Assembly (NCBI RefSeq): GCF_008868155.1
Contig: NZ_WBKR01000006.1
Span: 1-64,000 of the forward strand
DNA from: Micromonospora sp. ALFpr18c
GTDB taxonomy: Bacteria; Actinomycetota; Actinomycetes; Mycobacteriales; Micromonosporaceae
DNA length: 64,000 nt
Direction of reading: 5' to 3'
Shown here piece by piece: positions 1 through 8,000 of this stretch (the first letter of the stretch is position 1; each line of letters opens with the position of its first letter). A program made the translations under genes and the position numbers. The notes under the pieces are model-generated. The model worked only from the letters and a program-made list of their open reading frames with translations, was not told the origin of the DNA and searched no databases.

Positions 1-37
1 CCCACCCCCCACGTCCTGACCGGCCGCCGACCCTGTT

Positions 38-91
38 GATCAAGAGGTTTGCGTCGTCGATCGGCCTCCCGATGACGCAAACCTCTTGATC
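38..91. repeat. Perfect inverted repeat, 18-bp arms
   Basis: Arms at 38-55 and 74-91 are exact reverse complements, beginning GATCAAGAGG. The 18-nt loop itself contains a second small inverted repeat (ATCGG at 60-64, CCGAT at 69-73), so a long nested hairpin can form. There is no gene directly upstream in the window to which it would be a terminator. It may be a dispersed intergenic palindrome (REP-like), which cannot be tested with one copy. Confidence 0.8.
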
Positions 92-120
92 ACCCCTGCG
101 GGTCACGGGGTGCGCTGGGT

Positions 121-201
121 CTACAGGGCGAAGAGGAGGGCGGCGTTGAGGAGGGCCACCGCGGCGGTGGCGAAGTGGACGCCGAACAGGACGTCCCGAC
201 C
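121..201 (-). pseudogene. 3' remnant of a membrane protein gene
   Basis: The last 26 codons read as an alanine- and leucine-rich hydrophobic helix (GRDVLFGVHFATAAVALLNA...) ending in a stop at 121-123. It looks like the C-terminal membrane segment of a small multi-spanning protein. The upstream part in the same frame (202-381) is arginine- and proline-rich antisense of the TetR remnant and is not protein-like. I infer that the 5' part of this gene was lost at a junction near 200. The family cannot be named from so short a piece. Confidence 0.5.
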
Positions 202-393
202 GACCTGGCCCGGGGCTTTGCCGAGCTGGCCGAGACGGTACGTCCGTTCGTCGGGGACGGTGACCTGGAGACGGTCACCGAGACATTCTGGAGCGGCCTG
301 CACGGGCTGGTCACGCTGATGCGCAGTGGCCGGCTCCGACGTGAAGGCCACGGCCGGCGGCTCGCGGTGCTGGTGCGCCACTTCTCCCGGTGA
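202..393 (+). pseudogene. C-terminal remnant of a TetR-family regulator
   Basis: About 63 codons (DLARGFAELAETV ... FWSGLHGLVTLMRSGRL ... RHFSR) match the usual C-terminal ligand-binding part of TetR regulators with the WHG-type domain, where FW..LHGLVTL is typical. The N-terminal HTH is missing. The open frame can be extended only to a start at 175, with non-homologous residues. Downstream the frame ends in a normal stop. Together with the oppositely oriented membrane-protein tail that ends exactly where this begins, it suggests one deletion across a divergent gene pair. Confidence 0.6.
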
Positions 394-542
394 GCGTTTG
401 CGGTCGAGACCGGGCGCGCGCTGGGTTCATCGACGGTTGGGCCGGGGCGTGCGTCGGGCGCAGGGCGCGAGGTGGTCGACCGGCAGGGCGCACCGCGCGC
501 CGTCGGGCAGTGGTCGACCGCAGAAGACCCAATGTCGTACGC

Positions 543-644
543 CCTCCGCCGGTCAGTCGTGCGGTGGCGAAGCTGCGGCAGCAGGGCGTGCTCGTCGGTC
601 GTCCGGGGCGGGGTGTCTTTGTCGCGGAGTCCCCCAAGCGCTGA
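543..644 (+). pseudogene. Remnant of a GntR-type DNA-binding domain
   Basis: The last about 33 codons of an open frame (VSRAVAKLRQQGVLVGRPGR then GVFVA) resemble the recognition helix and wing of GntR-family winged-helix domains. The preceding 50 codons are arginine-rich and do not resemble helix 1 of that fold, so the gene is truncated or frameshifted. Some GntR-like HTHs in actinomycetes are naturally only 70-80 residues long, so a short intact gene with a frameshift upstream is the alternative reading. Confidence 0.45.
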
Positions 645-732
645 CGGCCGATTCGTTTACGACATCACTGCAAAGCGAGCACGACAGGCACCCCGCCCCC
701 GCGCCGCCCTCGCGTCGATCAAGCCGCGCGGG

Positions 733-2412
733 TCAGTCGAAGGACGGCAGGGACGGGCCGAGGACGTCGTCGGCGTCGACGATCGTGTACGCGTAGCCCT
801 GCTCGGCGAGGAAGCGCTGCCGGTGCGCCGCGTACTCGGTGTCGATCGTGTCCCGGGAGACCACCGTGTAGAAGTGCGCCTGCCGGCCGTCGGCCTTCGG
901 CCGGAGCACCCGACCCAGGCGCTGCGCCTCCTCCTGCCGCGACCCGAACGTGCCGGACACCTGGATGGCCACCGCCGCCTCGGGCAGGTCGATGGAGAAG
1001 TTGCCCACCTTGGAGATCACCAGGGTCCGCAACTCGCCGGAGCGGAACGCGTCGAACAGCCGCTCCCGCTCCTTGTTCGTCGTCGAGCCCTGGATGATCG
1101 GTGCGTCGAGGTACTCGCCGAGCTGGTGCAACTGGTCGATGTACGCGCCGATCACCAGCACCTGGTCCTCCGGATGCCGGTCGACGAGCGCCTTGACCAC
1201 CGGCAGCTTCGTGCGCGCGGTCGCCGCCATCCGGTAGCGCTCCTCGGCCTCCGCCGTCGCGTACGACATCCGCTCGGCGTCGGTCAACGTCACCCGGACC
1301 TCGGTGCACTCGGCCGGGGCGATCCAGCCCTGCGACTCGATGTCCTTCCACGGCGCGTCGTACCGCTTCGGCCCGATCAGGCTGAACACGTCACCCTCGC
1401 GGCCGTCCTCGCGTACCAGAGTGGCAGTGAGGCCCAGCCGGCGGCGGGCCTGGAGGTCCGCCGTGAACCGGAAGATCGGCGCGGGCAGCAGGTGTACCTC
1501 GTCGTAGACGACCAGACCCCAGTCGCGGGCGCCGAACAGGTCCAGGTGGGTGAACGCGCCGCCGCGCCGCGAGGTGAGCACCTGGTACGTGGCGATGGTG
1601 ACCGGGCGAATCTCCTTACGCTCACCCGAGTACTCGCCGATCTCCTCCTCGGTCAGCGACGTGCGGGCGATCAGCTCCCGCTTCCACTGCCGGCCGGCGA
1701 CCGTGTTGGTGACCAGGATCAGCGTGGTCGCCTTCGCCTCGGCCATCGCCGCCGCGCCGACCAGCGTCTTCCCGGCCCCGCAGGGCAGCACCACCACACC
1801 CGACCCGCCGGCCCAGAACGCCTCCACGGCCTCCCGCTGGTACGACCGCAGCGTCCACGGCTTACGGCCGTCCTTGCCGGCCTCGGCCAGCTCGATCGGG
1901 TGCGCCTCACCGTCCACGTAACCGGCCAGGTCCTCCGCCGGCCAGCCCAACTTCAGCAGCGCCTGCTTGAGCCGACCACGCTCGGACGGGTGCACCCGGA
2001 TCGTGTCGTCGTCGATCTTGTCGCCGAGCATCCCGGCGAGCTTCTTGCTCTTGGCCACCTCGATCAGCACCAGCCGGTCCAGCGCGCGCAACACCAGCCC
2101 GTACGCCGGGTCGTTGGCCAACTGGAGCCGGCCGTAGCGGTCCATCGTCTCGGCCACATCCACCAGCAGCGCGTGCGGCACCGGATAGCGGGAGTACTTG
2201 ATCAGCGAATCGACGACACCCTCGGCGTCGTGCCCCGCCGCGCGGGCATTCCACAGGCCAAGCGGGGTCAGCCGGTACGTGTGCACGTGCTCCGGTGAAC
2301 GCTCCAGTTCCGCGAAGGGCGCGATCGCCATCCGGCAGGCCTGCGAATCGGGGTGGTCGATCTCCAGCAGGAGGGTCTTGTCCGACTGCACGATCAGTGG
2401 TCCACCGCTCAC
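733..2412 (-). CDS. DNA repair helicase, XPB (ERCC3/Ssl2) family
   Basis: This 559-residue protein is a superfamily 2 DNA-dependent ATPase of the XPB type. Actinobacterial XPB is thought to unwind DNA 3'-5' in excision repair. Visible motifs are Walker A GAGKT (residues 212-216), DEVH (304-307), LTAT (328-331), the XPB-specific RED motif right after it (334-336), and motif VI QRLGRVLRP in the second RecA-like domain. Residues 1-170 form the N-terminal damage-recognition-like part. The GTG start at 2410-2412 is preceded by GAGGA at 7 nt and gives the usual MSGGPLIVQSDK beginning; longer frames upstream are not protein-like. It is near, but not contiguous with, a second helicase-domain gene on the same strand, as in Mycobacterium Rv0861c/Rv0862c (family knowledge). 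Confidence 0.95.
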   Translation of the reverse strand: MSGGPLIVQSDKTLLLEIDHPDSQACRMAIAPFAELERSPEHVHTYRLTPLGLWNARAAGHDAEGVVDSLIKYSRYPVPHALLVDVAETMDRYGRLQLANDPAYGLVLRALDRLVLIEVAKSKKLAGMLGDKIDDDTIRVHPSERGRLKQALLKLGWPAEDLAGYVDGEAHPIELAEAGKDGRKPWTLRSYQREAVEAFWAGGSGVVVLPCGAGKTLVGAAAMAEAKATTLILVTNTVAGRQWKRELIARTSLTEEEIGEYSGERKEIRPVTIATYQVLTSRRGGAFTHLDLFGARDWGLVVYDEVHLLPAPIFRFTADLQARRRLGLTATLVREDGREGDVFSLIGPKRYDAPWKDIESQGWIAPAECTEVRVTLTDAERMSYATAEAEERYRMAATARTKLPVVKALVDRHPEDQVLVIGAYIDQLHQLGEYLDAPIIQGSTTNKERERLFDAFRSGELRTLVISKVGNFSIDLPEAAVAIQVSGTFGSRQEEAQRLGRVLRPKADGRQAHFYTVVSRDTIDTEYAAHRQRFLAEQGYAYTIVDADDVLGPSLPSFD

Positions 2413-2690
2413 GCCAGCGTCCTCTCCTCGGTTGGCCGACCATCCAGTGTTGCACGGTTCGGAATCTCGAAAGAAAGATGCGCACCGGGTGCAACCGGGA
2501 CGGCACTCGCGAACGTCTAGCAAAGGGACGGCTGTGGGAGCTGGGCAAGGTCGGCACCCGGGTGGTGCTGATCGGCCGCCGCCCCGGCACCTGAGCGACA
2601 CGCGCCGCACTCCGGGTTTTATCCCCTGTCACACCGGTCCCAGGAGTGTCACCCTGGAGTCCAGGGCCGTACCGGGCGGGGAGGCTGGGC

Positions 2691-2927
2691 ATGACGGTCG
2701 ACCGTGAAGTGATCGCACAGCATGAGCAGGCACCACCCGACGAGGTGTCCCGGGCGACCGTCATCGCCTACGCCGTCGCGGCGACGCTCCTCCTCGGGTG
2801 GTTCCTCTTCGGGTGGCTGGTGCTTCAGCAGGGCTTCGTCGACTCGGTCGGGGAGTCCGCCGGCGCCGGCTTCGCGCTGCTCCTGGTCGTCTCCGTCATC
2901 GGCACCGTACGACGCAGCCGCCGCTGA
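2691..2927 (+). CDS. Small conserved membrane protein
   Basis: This 78-residue protein has two predicted membrane segments (about residues 24-44 and 55-70), a hydrophilic N-terminus and an arginine-rich C-terminal tail, which favours cytosolic ends. The ATG at 2691 has GGGGAGG about 8 nt upstream, which decides against the longer frame starting at 2646. It lies between the two helicase-type genes but on the opposite strand. I do not recognise a named family, and function is unknown. Confidence 0.65.
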   Translation: MTVDREVIAQHEQAPPDEVSRATVIAYAVAATLLLGWFLFGWLVLQQGFVDSVGESAGAGFALLLVVSVIGTVRRSRR

Positions 2928-2955
2928 CCGACCGCGCCGCCGGCGGCGTCACACC

Positions 2956-5442
2956 TCAGTCCGCCAGCACCGCCGCGGTGATCCGGTGCAGCGCGAACGT
3001 GTGCAGCATCTCGGTCCGCTCGTCCTCGGCGCGCAGGTAACCCGCACCGATCGACACCGGCTTGACCAGGCGGGACGCGGTCGCCCCGTGCGCGTCGACG
3101 TACCCGACCCAGACCAGCGCCTTGTCGCGGACCGCCTGCTGGAGCACCGCCAACGCCTCGCTGTGGGTGTGCGCCGGCACCGGACCGCCGCCGAGCCCCG
3201 CCGCCCCACCGCGCACCACCGCCGGTGCCCGTCGAGCCGCCCGCGCCGCCGCGTCACCGCGCCGGATGTGCTCCACCACGCCGAGCAGACGCGGCATGGG
3301 CAGCTTCGGGGCGGCCAGCGGATCGAGCGTCCGGGTGGTCATCGGAACCCGGGTCGGTGCCCGTCGGATCCGTGGCCGGGACAGCACCGTGCCGCCGGTC
3401 GCGTCCTCCTGCACCGGCGCGTACCCGGCGTCGCGCAGCGCGCCCAACAGCCGAGCGACCTGGTACGGGGTGCACAGCACCGTCGGCGCGAGCCGGCGCA
3501 GCGTCAACGGCTCCAACCGCCGGTCGGCCAGCACCTCGCTGAGCAGGGCCTCGTCGTCGCTGCGCAGGTACGCCCCGGCAAGGCCGACCCGCAACCCGCC
3601 GTGCTTACGGGCCACGTCGTCCACCAGGTAGGTGAGGCCCTGCGGCACCGGGGTCCGGGACCGCCGCCGGAACACGTCGTGCAGGTCGCCGGCCGAGTAG
3701 CCGGAATCCAACGCCCGCCGGACACTCGCCGTGGTGACCCGGTGCACGCTCGCCCCGCCGGCCGACTCGGGTTCGGTCATCGCCTCCAACTCCGCGGCCA
3801 GCGACGGCTCGGGTGGGCCGGGCACCACCACGGTCAGGTCGGCCTGCACCAGGAAATGGTCGACGGGTGCGGGCAGCAACGCGTCCAACGCCCGGGCGGC
3901 GTCGGACGGGTCGCCGCTCTCGACGTCCGCGTGCACGCCCAGCGGGTCGTCGGCACCCCGCCCGTCGGTCGACGTCAGGTCACCGAGCAGCAGCCGCCCG
4001 TACGAGGTGAGCGCCCCCAGCCCGGTGACACCGAGCTGCGCCGCCTCGGCCAGCACCTCCCGGTGGCCGGCCTCCCGGCCCCGGCTGCGCCGTGGCGCCC
4101 GCCAGTCCAGCAGGTCCTGCACCTCCTCCGGGGTGGGTGCGGTCGCCGGCTCCAGGTCGGCGAGCACACCGAGGACGGCCCGTCGGGTGCCCGGCGCTCC
4201 GGCCCGCTCGGCCTCGGCGGAGAGCGCGGTGATCGGCCGGTCCCGGTCGTCGCGGCGGCCGACCAGTCCCACCTGCCGGGTCATCGTCAGCCAGGCGCGG
4301 GCCAACTGCTCCCAGCGTTGGGCCAGTGAGGCAGCTCGCCACACCTCGTACCCGCCGGTCGGCATCACCTGCTGATCCACCCCGTACCGGGTGGTGGCGG
4401 CACCGGGCATCTCCAGCTCACCGGCGAGCCCCGCCGCGTATGCCACCTCCAGCAGCAGCGCGGTCATCGGTTCGTCCAGCCCGGCCGTGCGCGCCAGCCG
4501 CCGCAGGTCGCGGACACCGATGCCGCCCGAGCGCAGCACCGGCGCGGGTTCGGCGGCGAGCTGCTCCAGCAGTCCCTCGGTGTGCCGGACCACCTCCATG
4601 GTCTGACCGGCGCCGGCGGAGTCGACGGCCTTCGCCTCGCGGGGCGCGGCGGCCACCGGCGGTGGACTGGTGCGCAGCGGGCCGAGCGGGCCGCTGTCGC
4701 GGCGCAGCAGCAGGCCGACCTCGCGGGGCAGTTCGACCGTGCCGCTGGCCGTCGAGGAGCCGGCCGAGATGGGCACGAGCAGCCGGTTGTCGACCAGCCA
4801 GCGCACCGGGGAGCCGGCCGGCGCGCCGCCGTTGGTGGGGTCGGTGAGCACCGGGTCCTCCGCGCCGACGGGTGGCGCCTGCAGCGCGCCCGGGGGCACG
4901 CTGCCCACGGGCGGCCCGGCCGCCAGCCGGTCCAGGATCGCCCGGGCCGACGGGGGCGCGGCGAGCAGCGTCCGACGCAGTTTCGCCGGGTCCGCGCAGA
5001 GCGCGGCCGTGCGCGGGTCCAGCTCCGCGGCAGGCCGGCCGAGCCCGGCGGGGTACGGAGCCACCTCGTCGACGGCGGGTACCACCTGAAGCGCGTGCTC
5101 CGGGCCGTACAGCAGGAAGAGCGCTCGTAGCCTGCCCACGGCGGCCCGGACGGCCGTCGGGGCCGGCGGGTGGGGTCCGGTGGTCGCCATGGCGAGCACG
5201 GCGTCGGTGGCCGTGGTGCCGTCGTCCGGGGTCCGGGTGAGGCGGGCGGCGTCGAGGATCTGGAGGGTGAACTGGTCCAGTCCGTCCAGCGCGCGGGCCA
5301 CCGAGACCCGGGACTGGGCACGGATGGCCAGGGCGGAGATGTCGGCCGGCACGGGCACGACGAGGTCGGGCCGCAGCTGGAGGAGCGCGGCCAGCGAATC
5401 GTCGGGCAGCGACCGTAGGTGGTCGGCGAGTGAGGTGGTCAT
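2956..5442 (-). CDS. Helicase-associated (XPB/Ssl2-like, Helicase_C_3) domain protein
   Basis: This 828-residue protein begins MTTSLADHLRSLPDDSLAAL and resembles the actinobacterial family of Mycobacterium Rv0862c. That family carries a winged-helix region and a C-terminal XPB/Ssl2 helicase-associated domain but lacks Walker A and DEAH motifs. None are visible here, so it should not be an ATPase by itself. Its recurrent proximity to XPB in actinobacteria suggests a partner or loading role in repair; that is inference. The middle (residues 200-450) has proline- and alanine-rich linkers. The C-terminal 150 residues (VLCTPYQVARLLGALRDAGY onward) are the best conserved part. Confidence 0.85.
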   Translation of the reverse strand: MTTSLADHLRSLPDDSLAALLQLRPDLVVPVPADISALAIRAQSRVSVARALDGLDQFTLQILDAARLTRTPDDGTTATDAVLAMATTGPHPPAPTAVRAAVGRLRALFLLYGPEHALQVVPAVDEVAPYPAGLGRPAAELDPRTAALCADPAKLRRTLLAAPPSARAILDRLAAGPPVGSVPPGALQAPPVGAEDPVLTDPTNGGAPAGSPVRWLVDNRLLVPISAGSSTASGTVELPREVGLLLRRDSGPLGPLRTSPPPVAAAPREAKAVDSAGAGQTMEVVRHTEGLLEQLAAEPAPVLRSGGIGVRDLRRLARTAGLDEPMTALLLEVAYAAGLAGELEMPGAATTRYGVDQQVMPTGGYEVWRAASLAQRWEQLARAWLTMTRQVGLVGRRDDRDRPITALSAEAERAGAPGTRRAVLGVLADLEPATAPTPEEVQDLLDWRAPRRSRGREAGHREVLAEAAQLGVTGLGALTSYGRLLLGDLTSTDGRGADDPLGVHADVESGDPSDAARALDALLPAPVDHFLVQADLTVVVPGPPEPSLAAELEAMTEPESAGGASVHRVTTASVRRALDSGYSAGDLHDVFRRRSRTPVPQGLTYLVDDVARKHGGLRVGLAGAYLRSDDEALLSEVLADRRLEPLTLRRLAPTVLCTPYQVARLLGALRDAGYAPVQEDATGGTVLSRPRIRRAPTRVPMTTRTLDPLAAPKLPMPRLLGVVEHIRRGDAAARAARRAPAVVRGGAAGLGGGPVPAHTHSEALAVLQQAVRDKALVWVGYVDAHGATASRLVKPVSIGAGYLRAEDERTEMLHTFALHRITAAVLAD

Positions 5443-5525
5443 CGTCTTTCCACGCTAGCCCGGCACCGGGCTGTCGCGCCCCTCGGACGTCCGCCCGGTC
5501 GGGAGTCGGCGGTACGTTTCTCGAC

Positions 5526-6149
5526 ATGTCTGCACTGACCGTCGGATTCGATCTCGACATGACGCTGGTCGACTCCCGTCCCGGTATCGCCGCGGCCTAT
5601 CGGGCGCTGACCGCGAGGACCGGCGTGCCGGTGGACGCCGAGCTGGCGGTGTCCCGGCTCGGCCCGCCGCTGCGTACCGAGATCGCGCACTGGTTCCCGC
5701 CGGAGGAGGTCGAGTCGGCTGTGCTGGTGTACCGGGAGCTGTACCCGGCGTACGCGATCACCCCGACGGTGCCGCTGCCGGGTGCACGGGAGGCGATCGA
5801 GGTGATCCGTGCCCGGGGCGGACGGGTGCTCGTCGTCACGTCCAAGATCGCCCGGCTGGCACAGCTGCACCTGGATCATCTCGGCATCGCGGTCGACGAG
5901 GTGGCCGGTGACCTGTTCGCCGAGCAGAAGGCGACCGCCCTGCGGCAGCACGGGGCAACCCACTACGTCGGTGACCACGTGGCGGACATGGTGGCGGCGA
6001 GGGCGGCCGGGGTGCCGGGAATCGGCGTGGCGACGGGTCCGTGCTCGCGAGATGAGCTGCTCGCGGCGGGTGCGGAAGTGGTGCTGGACGATCTCACCGG
6101 ATTCCCAGGGGCGCTCGACGGCATGATCCAGCTAGCCTTGGAGCAGTAG
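5526..6149 (+). CDS. HAD-superfamily hydrolase (phosphoglycolate phosphatase-like)
   Basis: This 207-residue HAD phosphatase has motif I DLDMT with nucleophile Asp9 and acid/base Asp11, motif II in VVTSK, and motif IV GDHVADM. The cap insertion between motifs I and II (about residues 20-85) is the C1 alpha-helical type found in phosphoglycolate phosphatases (Gph). The substrate cannot be fixed from sequence. The ATG at 5526 has only a weak ribosome binding site. It is divergent from the helicase-domain gene and is followed 27 nt later by the cold-shock gene on the same strand, so co-transcription is likely. Confidence 0.85.
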   Translation: MSALTVGFDLDMTLVDSRPGIAAAYRALTARTGVPVDAELAVSRLGPPLRTEIAHWFPPEEVESAVLVYRELYPAYAITPTVPLPGAREAIEVIRARGGRVLVVTSKIARLAQLHLDHLGIAVDEVAGDLFAEQKATALRQHGATHYVGDHVADMVAARAAGVPGIGVATGPCSRDELLAAGAEVVLDDLTGFPGALDGMIQLALEQ

Positions 6150-6176
6150 CGGCTCAAGTGAAGCAGGGGTTTTCAG

Positions 6177-6563
6177 GTGCCTACGGGTCGAGTGAAGTGG
6201 TACGACACGGCCAAGGGATACGGCTTCGTCACCAGTGACGAGGGCGGTGACGTGTTCCTGCCGAAGGGCGCGTTGCCGGCGGGCGTCACCGACCTCAAGG
6301 GTGGTCAGCGGGTCGACTTCAGCGTGGTGGACAGCCGCCGGGGCGCGCAGGCCATGGGCGTCAAGCTGCTGGATGCGCCGCCGTCGATGGCGGAGCTGCG
6401 TCGCCGGCCGGCCGAGGAGCTGCACGGCCTCGTCGAGGACATGATCAAGGTGTTGGAGGCGAAGGTCCAGCCGGATCTGCGCCGGGGCCGGTACCCGGAC
6501 AAGAAGACCGCGCAGAAGATCGCTCAGCTGGTCCACGCGGTGGCGCGCGAGCTGGAGGTCTGA
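6177..6563 (+). CDS. Cold-shock domain protein with C-terminal extension
   Basis: This 128-residue protein has an N-terminal OB-fold cold-shock domain (residues 1-66) with RNP1 KGYGFV and an RNP2-like DVFLP in which the usual histidine is replaced by proline. Residues 70-128 form a helical, charged extension that typical 67-residue Csp proteins lack. The same two-part layout occurs in actinobacterial CspB (Rv0871 type). It probably binds single-stranded RNA or DNA. The start is GTG at 6177, with CAGGGG 10 nt upstream. Its 3' end overlaps the convergent mqnD by 40 nt. Confidence 0.9.
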   Translation: MPTGRVKWYDTAKGYGFVTSDEGGDVFLPKGALPAGVTDLKGGQRVDFSVVDSRRGAQAMGVKLLDAPPSMAELRRRPAEELHGLVEDMIKVLEAKVQPDLRRGRYPDKKTAQKIAQLVHAVARELEV

Positions 6564-7363
6564 GGCACCAGCCCGGCGGTGGCGGCGCGGTCGAGCAGTG
6601 CCGTCACCGCGGCGAAGCCGGCTTCGCCCAGGTCCGCGGTGAACTCGTTGACGTAGAGGCCGATGTGCCGGTCCACCACGTCGAGTTCCATCTCCTGGGC
6701 GTGCGCGAGGACGTACTCCCGGCTCGCCGCCGGGTCCGCCCAGGCCTGCCGGACCGACTCGCGGACCCAGCCGGCGGCGGCCTCCGGGTCGACCGCGCCG
6801 CGCCGGGCCAGGATCGCGCCGAGGGGGATGGGGAGGCCGGTGTCGGCCTCCCACCATTCGCCGAGGTCGACCAGCGCGGTCAGGCCGTGCCGGTGGTAGG
6901 TGAACCGGGCCTCGTGGATGACCAGCCCGGCGTCGTAGCGGCCGGCCGCGACGCCCGGCATGATCTCGTGGAATGGGACCACCTCGACCCGTGCCGGCGG
7001 TTGCCCGGCCGACCAGAGCCGGAACAGCAGGTACGCGGTGGTCCGGTCACCCGGCACCGCCACCGTCGCGCCGGTCAGGTCGGTGCGGTCGCCCCTGGTG
7101 AGCACCAGCGGCCCACAGCCGCGACCGAGCGCACCGCCGCAGGGCAGCAGGTGGTAGTCGTCGAGCAGCCACGGCAGCGCCGCGAAGCTCACCTTCACCA
7201 GGTCGAACGCGCCCCGCTCGGCGGCCGTGTTGGTGACGTCCACGTCGGCGTACGTCACCTCGAACGGCGGCGCGCCCGGCACCCGGCCGTGCACGAGGGC
7301 GTGAAAGACGAACGTGTCGTTGGGGCAGGGCGAGATCGCCAGAGAGAGCGCCACGCCCCTCAC
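6524..7363 (-). CDS. mqnD: 1,4-dihydroxy-6-naphthoate synthase (futalosine pathway)
   Basis: MqnD converts cyclic dehypoxanthine futalosine to 1,4-dihydroxy-6-naphthoate in the futalosine route to menaquinone. The protein (279 residues) starts with the diagnostic SLAISPCPNDTF motif and keeps the periplasmic-binding-protein-like two-lobe fold (TYADVDVTNTAAERG; VPGDRTTAYLL; VIHEARFTYH). I place the start at GTG 7361-7363 because AGGG lies 5 nt upstream; GTG at 7354 is the alternative. The open frame continues upstream to 7870 only through repeat DNA and is not coding there. mqnB lies 1.4 kb away, but the other mqn genes are outside the window. Confidence 0.92.
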   Translation of the reverse strand: MRGVALSLAISPCPNDTFVFHALVHGRVPGAPPFEVTYADVDVTNTAAERGAFDLVKVSFAALPWLLDDYHLLPCGGALGRGCGPLVLTRGDRTDLTGATVAVPGDRTTAYLLFRLWSAGQPPARVEVVPFHEIMPGVAAGRYDAGLVIHEARFTYHRHGLTALVDLGEWWEADTGLPIPLGAILARRGAVDPEAAAGWVRESVRQAWADPAASREYVLAHAQEMELDVVDRHIGLYVNEFTADLGEAGFAAVTALLDRAATAGLVPQTSSSRATAWTS

Positions 7364-7422
7364 GTTAGCCCTGTCCCCGCTTGCGCCCACTTCGTGGTGC
7401 CGGGTCTGTGAGGTGCCAGTCA

Positions 7423-7640
7423 GCCATCGTCGGGGTGGCGGCCGGTGTGGGGTGGCGATGGTTGCTGTGTTTCCTGTAGAGCTGCCCCGTGGGTGGGGCG
7501 CGGTGGCGGCGGAGATGGTCGGCGCGGGTCCGGCCATCGGGTGCCGGCCGGTGTGAGGTGGCGATGGTTGCTGTGCTCCCTGTAGAGCTGCCCCGTGAGT
7601 GGGGCGCGGTGTTGGCGGGGATGGCCAGCCGGTCCCGCCG
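7423..7640. repeat. Two imperfect tandem copies of a ~108-bp unit
   Basis: Copy one starts at 7423 and copy two at 7533, both with GCCATCG. The core GGTGGCGATGGTTGCTGTG followed by CCTGTAGAGCTGCCCCGTG recurs at a 106-nt offset with few mismatches. Both cores end in the same sequence that returns inverted at 7841-7867. There is no open frame with coding character. It is part of a composite repeat block between mqnD and the XRE-GNAT gene. Confidence 0.8.
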
Positions 7641-7686
7641 CCCGGCGCGGTGGAGCGAGCGTTCGCGTCAGGGTGAGCTGCGGTCC

Positions 7687-7752
7687 AGCCGTGCCCGGCC
7701 CGGCCGTGCCCGGCCCGGCCCGGCCGTGCCCGGCCCGGCCCGGCCGGGCCGG
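7687..7752. repeat. CCCGGCC-rich short tandem repeat
   Basis: About 66 bp consist almost entirely of iterated GTGCCCGGCCCGGCC-type units of 5-15 bp. It is a pure GC low-complexity tract that abuts the 22-bp array. It is prone to slippage and assembly error. Confidence 0.75.
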
Positions 7753-7840
7753 GCCCGCGGCGTGTACCCGGCTTGCCCGCGGCGTGTACCCGGCTTGCCC
7801 GCGGCGTGTACCCGGCTTGCCCGCGGCGTGTACCCGGCTT
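7753..7840. repeat. Four perfect 22-bp tandem repeats
   Basis: Units at 7753-7774, 7775-7796, 7797-7818 and 7819-7840 are identical (GCCCGCGGCGTGTACCCGG followed by CTT). There are no spacers, so it is not a CRISPR array. Perfect identity implies recent expansion. The unit contains CCGCGG and GTAC palindromes. An XRE-type regulator gene begins about 160 bp downstream, so the array could act in its 5' region; no evidence shows that. Confidence 0.9.
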
Positions 7841-8000
7841 GCCCCACCCACGGGGCAGCTCTACAGGCATTCAGCAAGAGATGTACACAGCGGCGGCGAC
7901 ACGATCCACAGGGTTGTCCACAGGTGGACGGGGTGCTATTGACGGCGCGACCCGAGCGGAAAACCATGGTGCGGTGGCTGCCGACAAGGGTGCGATCGAC

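Larger units (their letters stand above)
7473..7867. repeat. Inverted repeat enclosing the repeat block (27-bp arms)
   Basis: The arm at 7473-7499 is an exact reverse complement of 7841-7867 (27 of 27). The second direct copy at 7579-7605 differs by one base. Together with the tandem arrays between the arms, this resembles a non-autonomous mobile element or a REP-type island. No transposase is present, and no clear target-site duplication flanks the outer arms. Confidence 0.75.

Noticed and set aside
472-2298. A 608-codon plus-strand frame over the XPB gene
   Set aside because: Arg/Leu/His-rich shadow of the helicase; no domain resemblance.
2413-2594. Short plus-strand coding stretch ending VGTRVVLIGRRPGT
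   Set aside because: No start with a ribosome site, no recognisable family, and the frame runs antisense through the start of the XPB gene.
7753-7840. Possible CRISPR array
   Set aside because: The 22-bp units are contiguous without spacers and no cas gene is near.
7364-7870. N-terminal extension of MqnD through the repeat block
   Set aside because: The extension consists of translated repeats; MqnD homologs begin at SLAISPCPNDTF.
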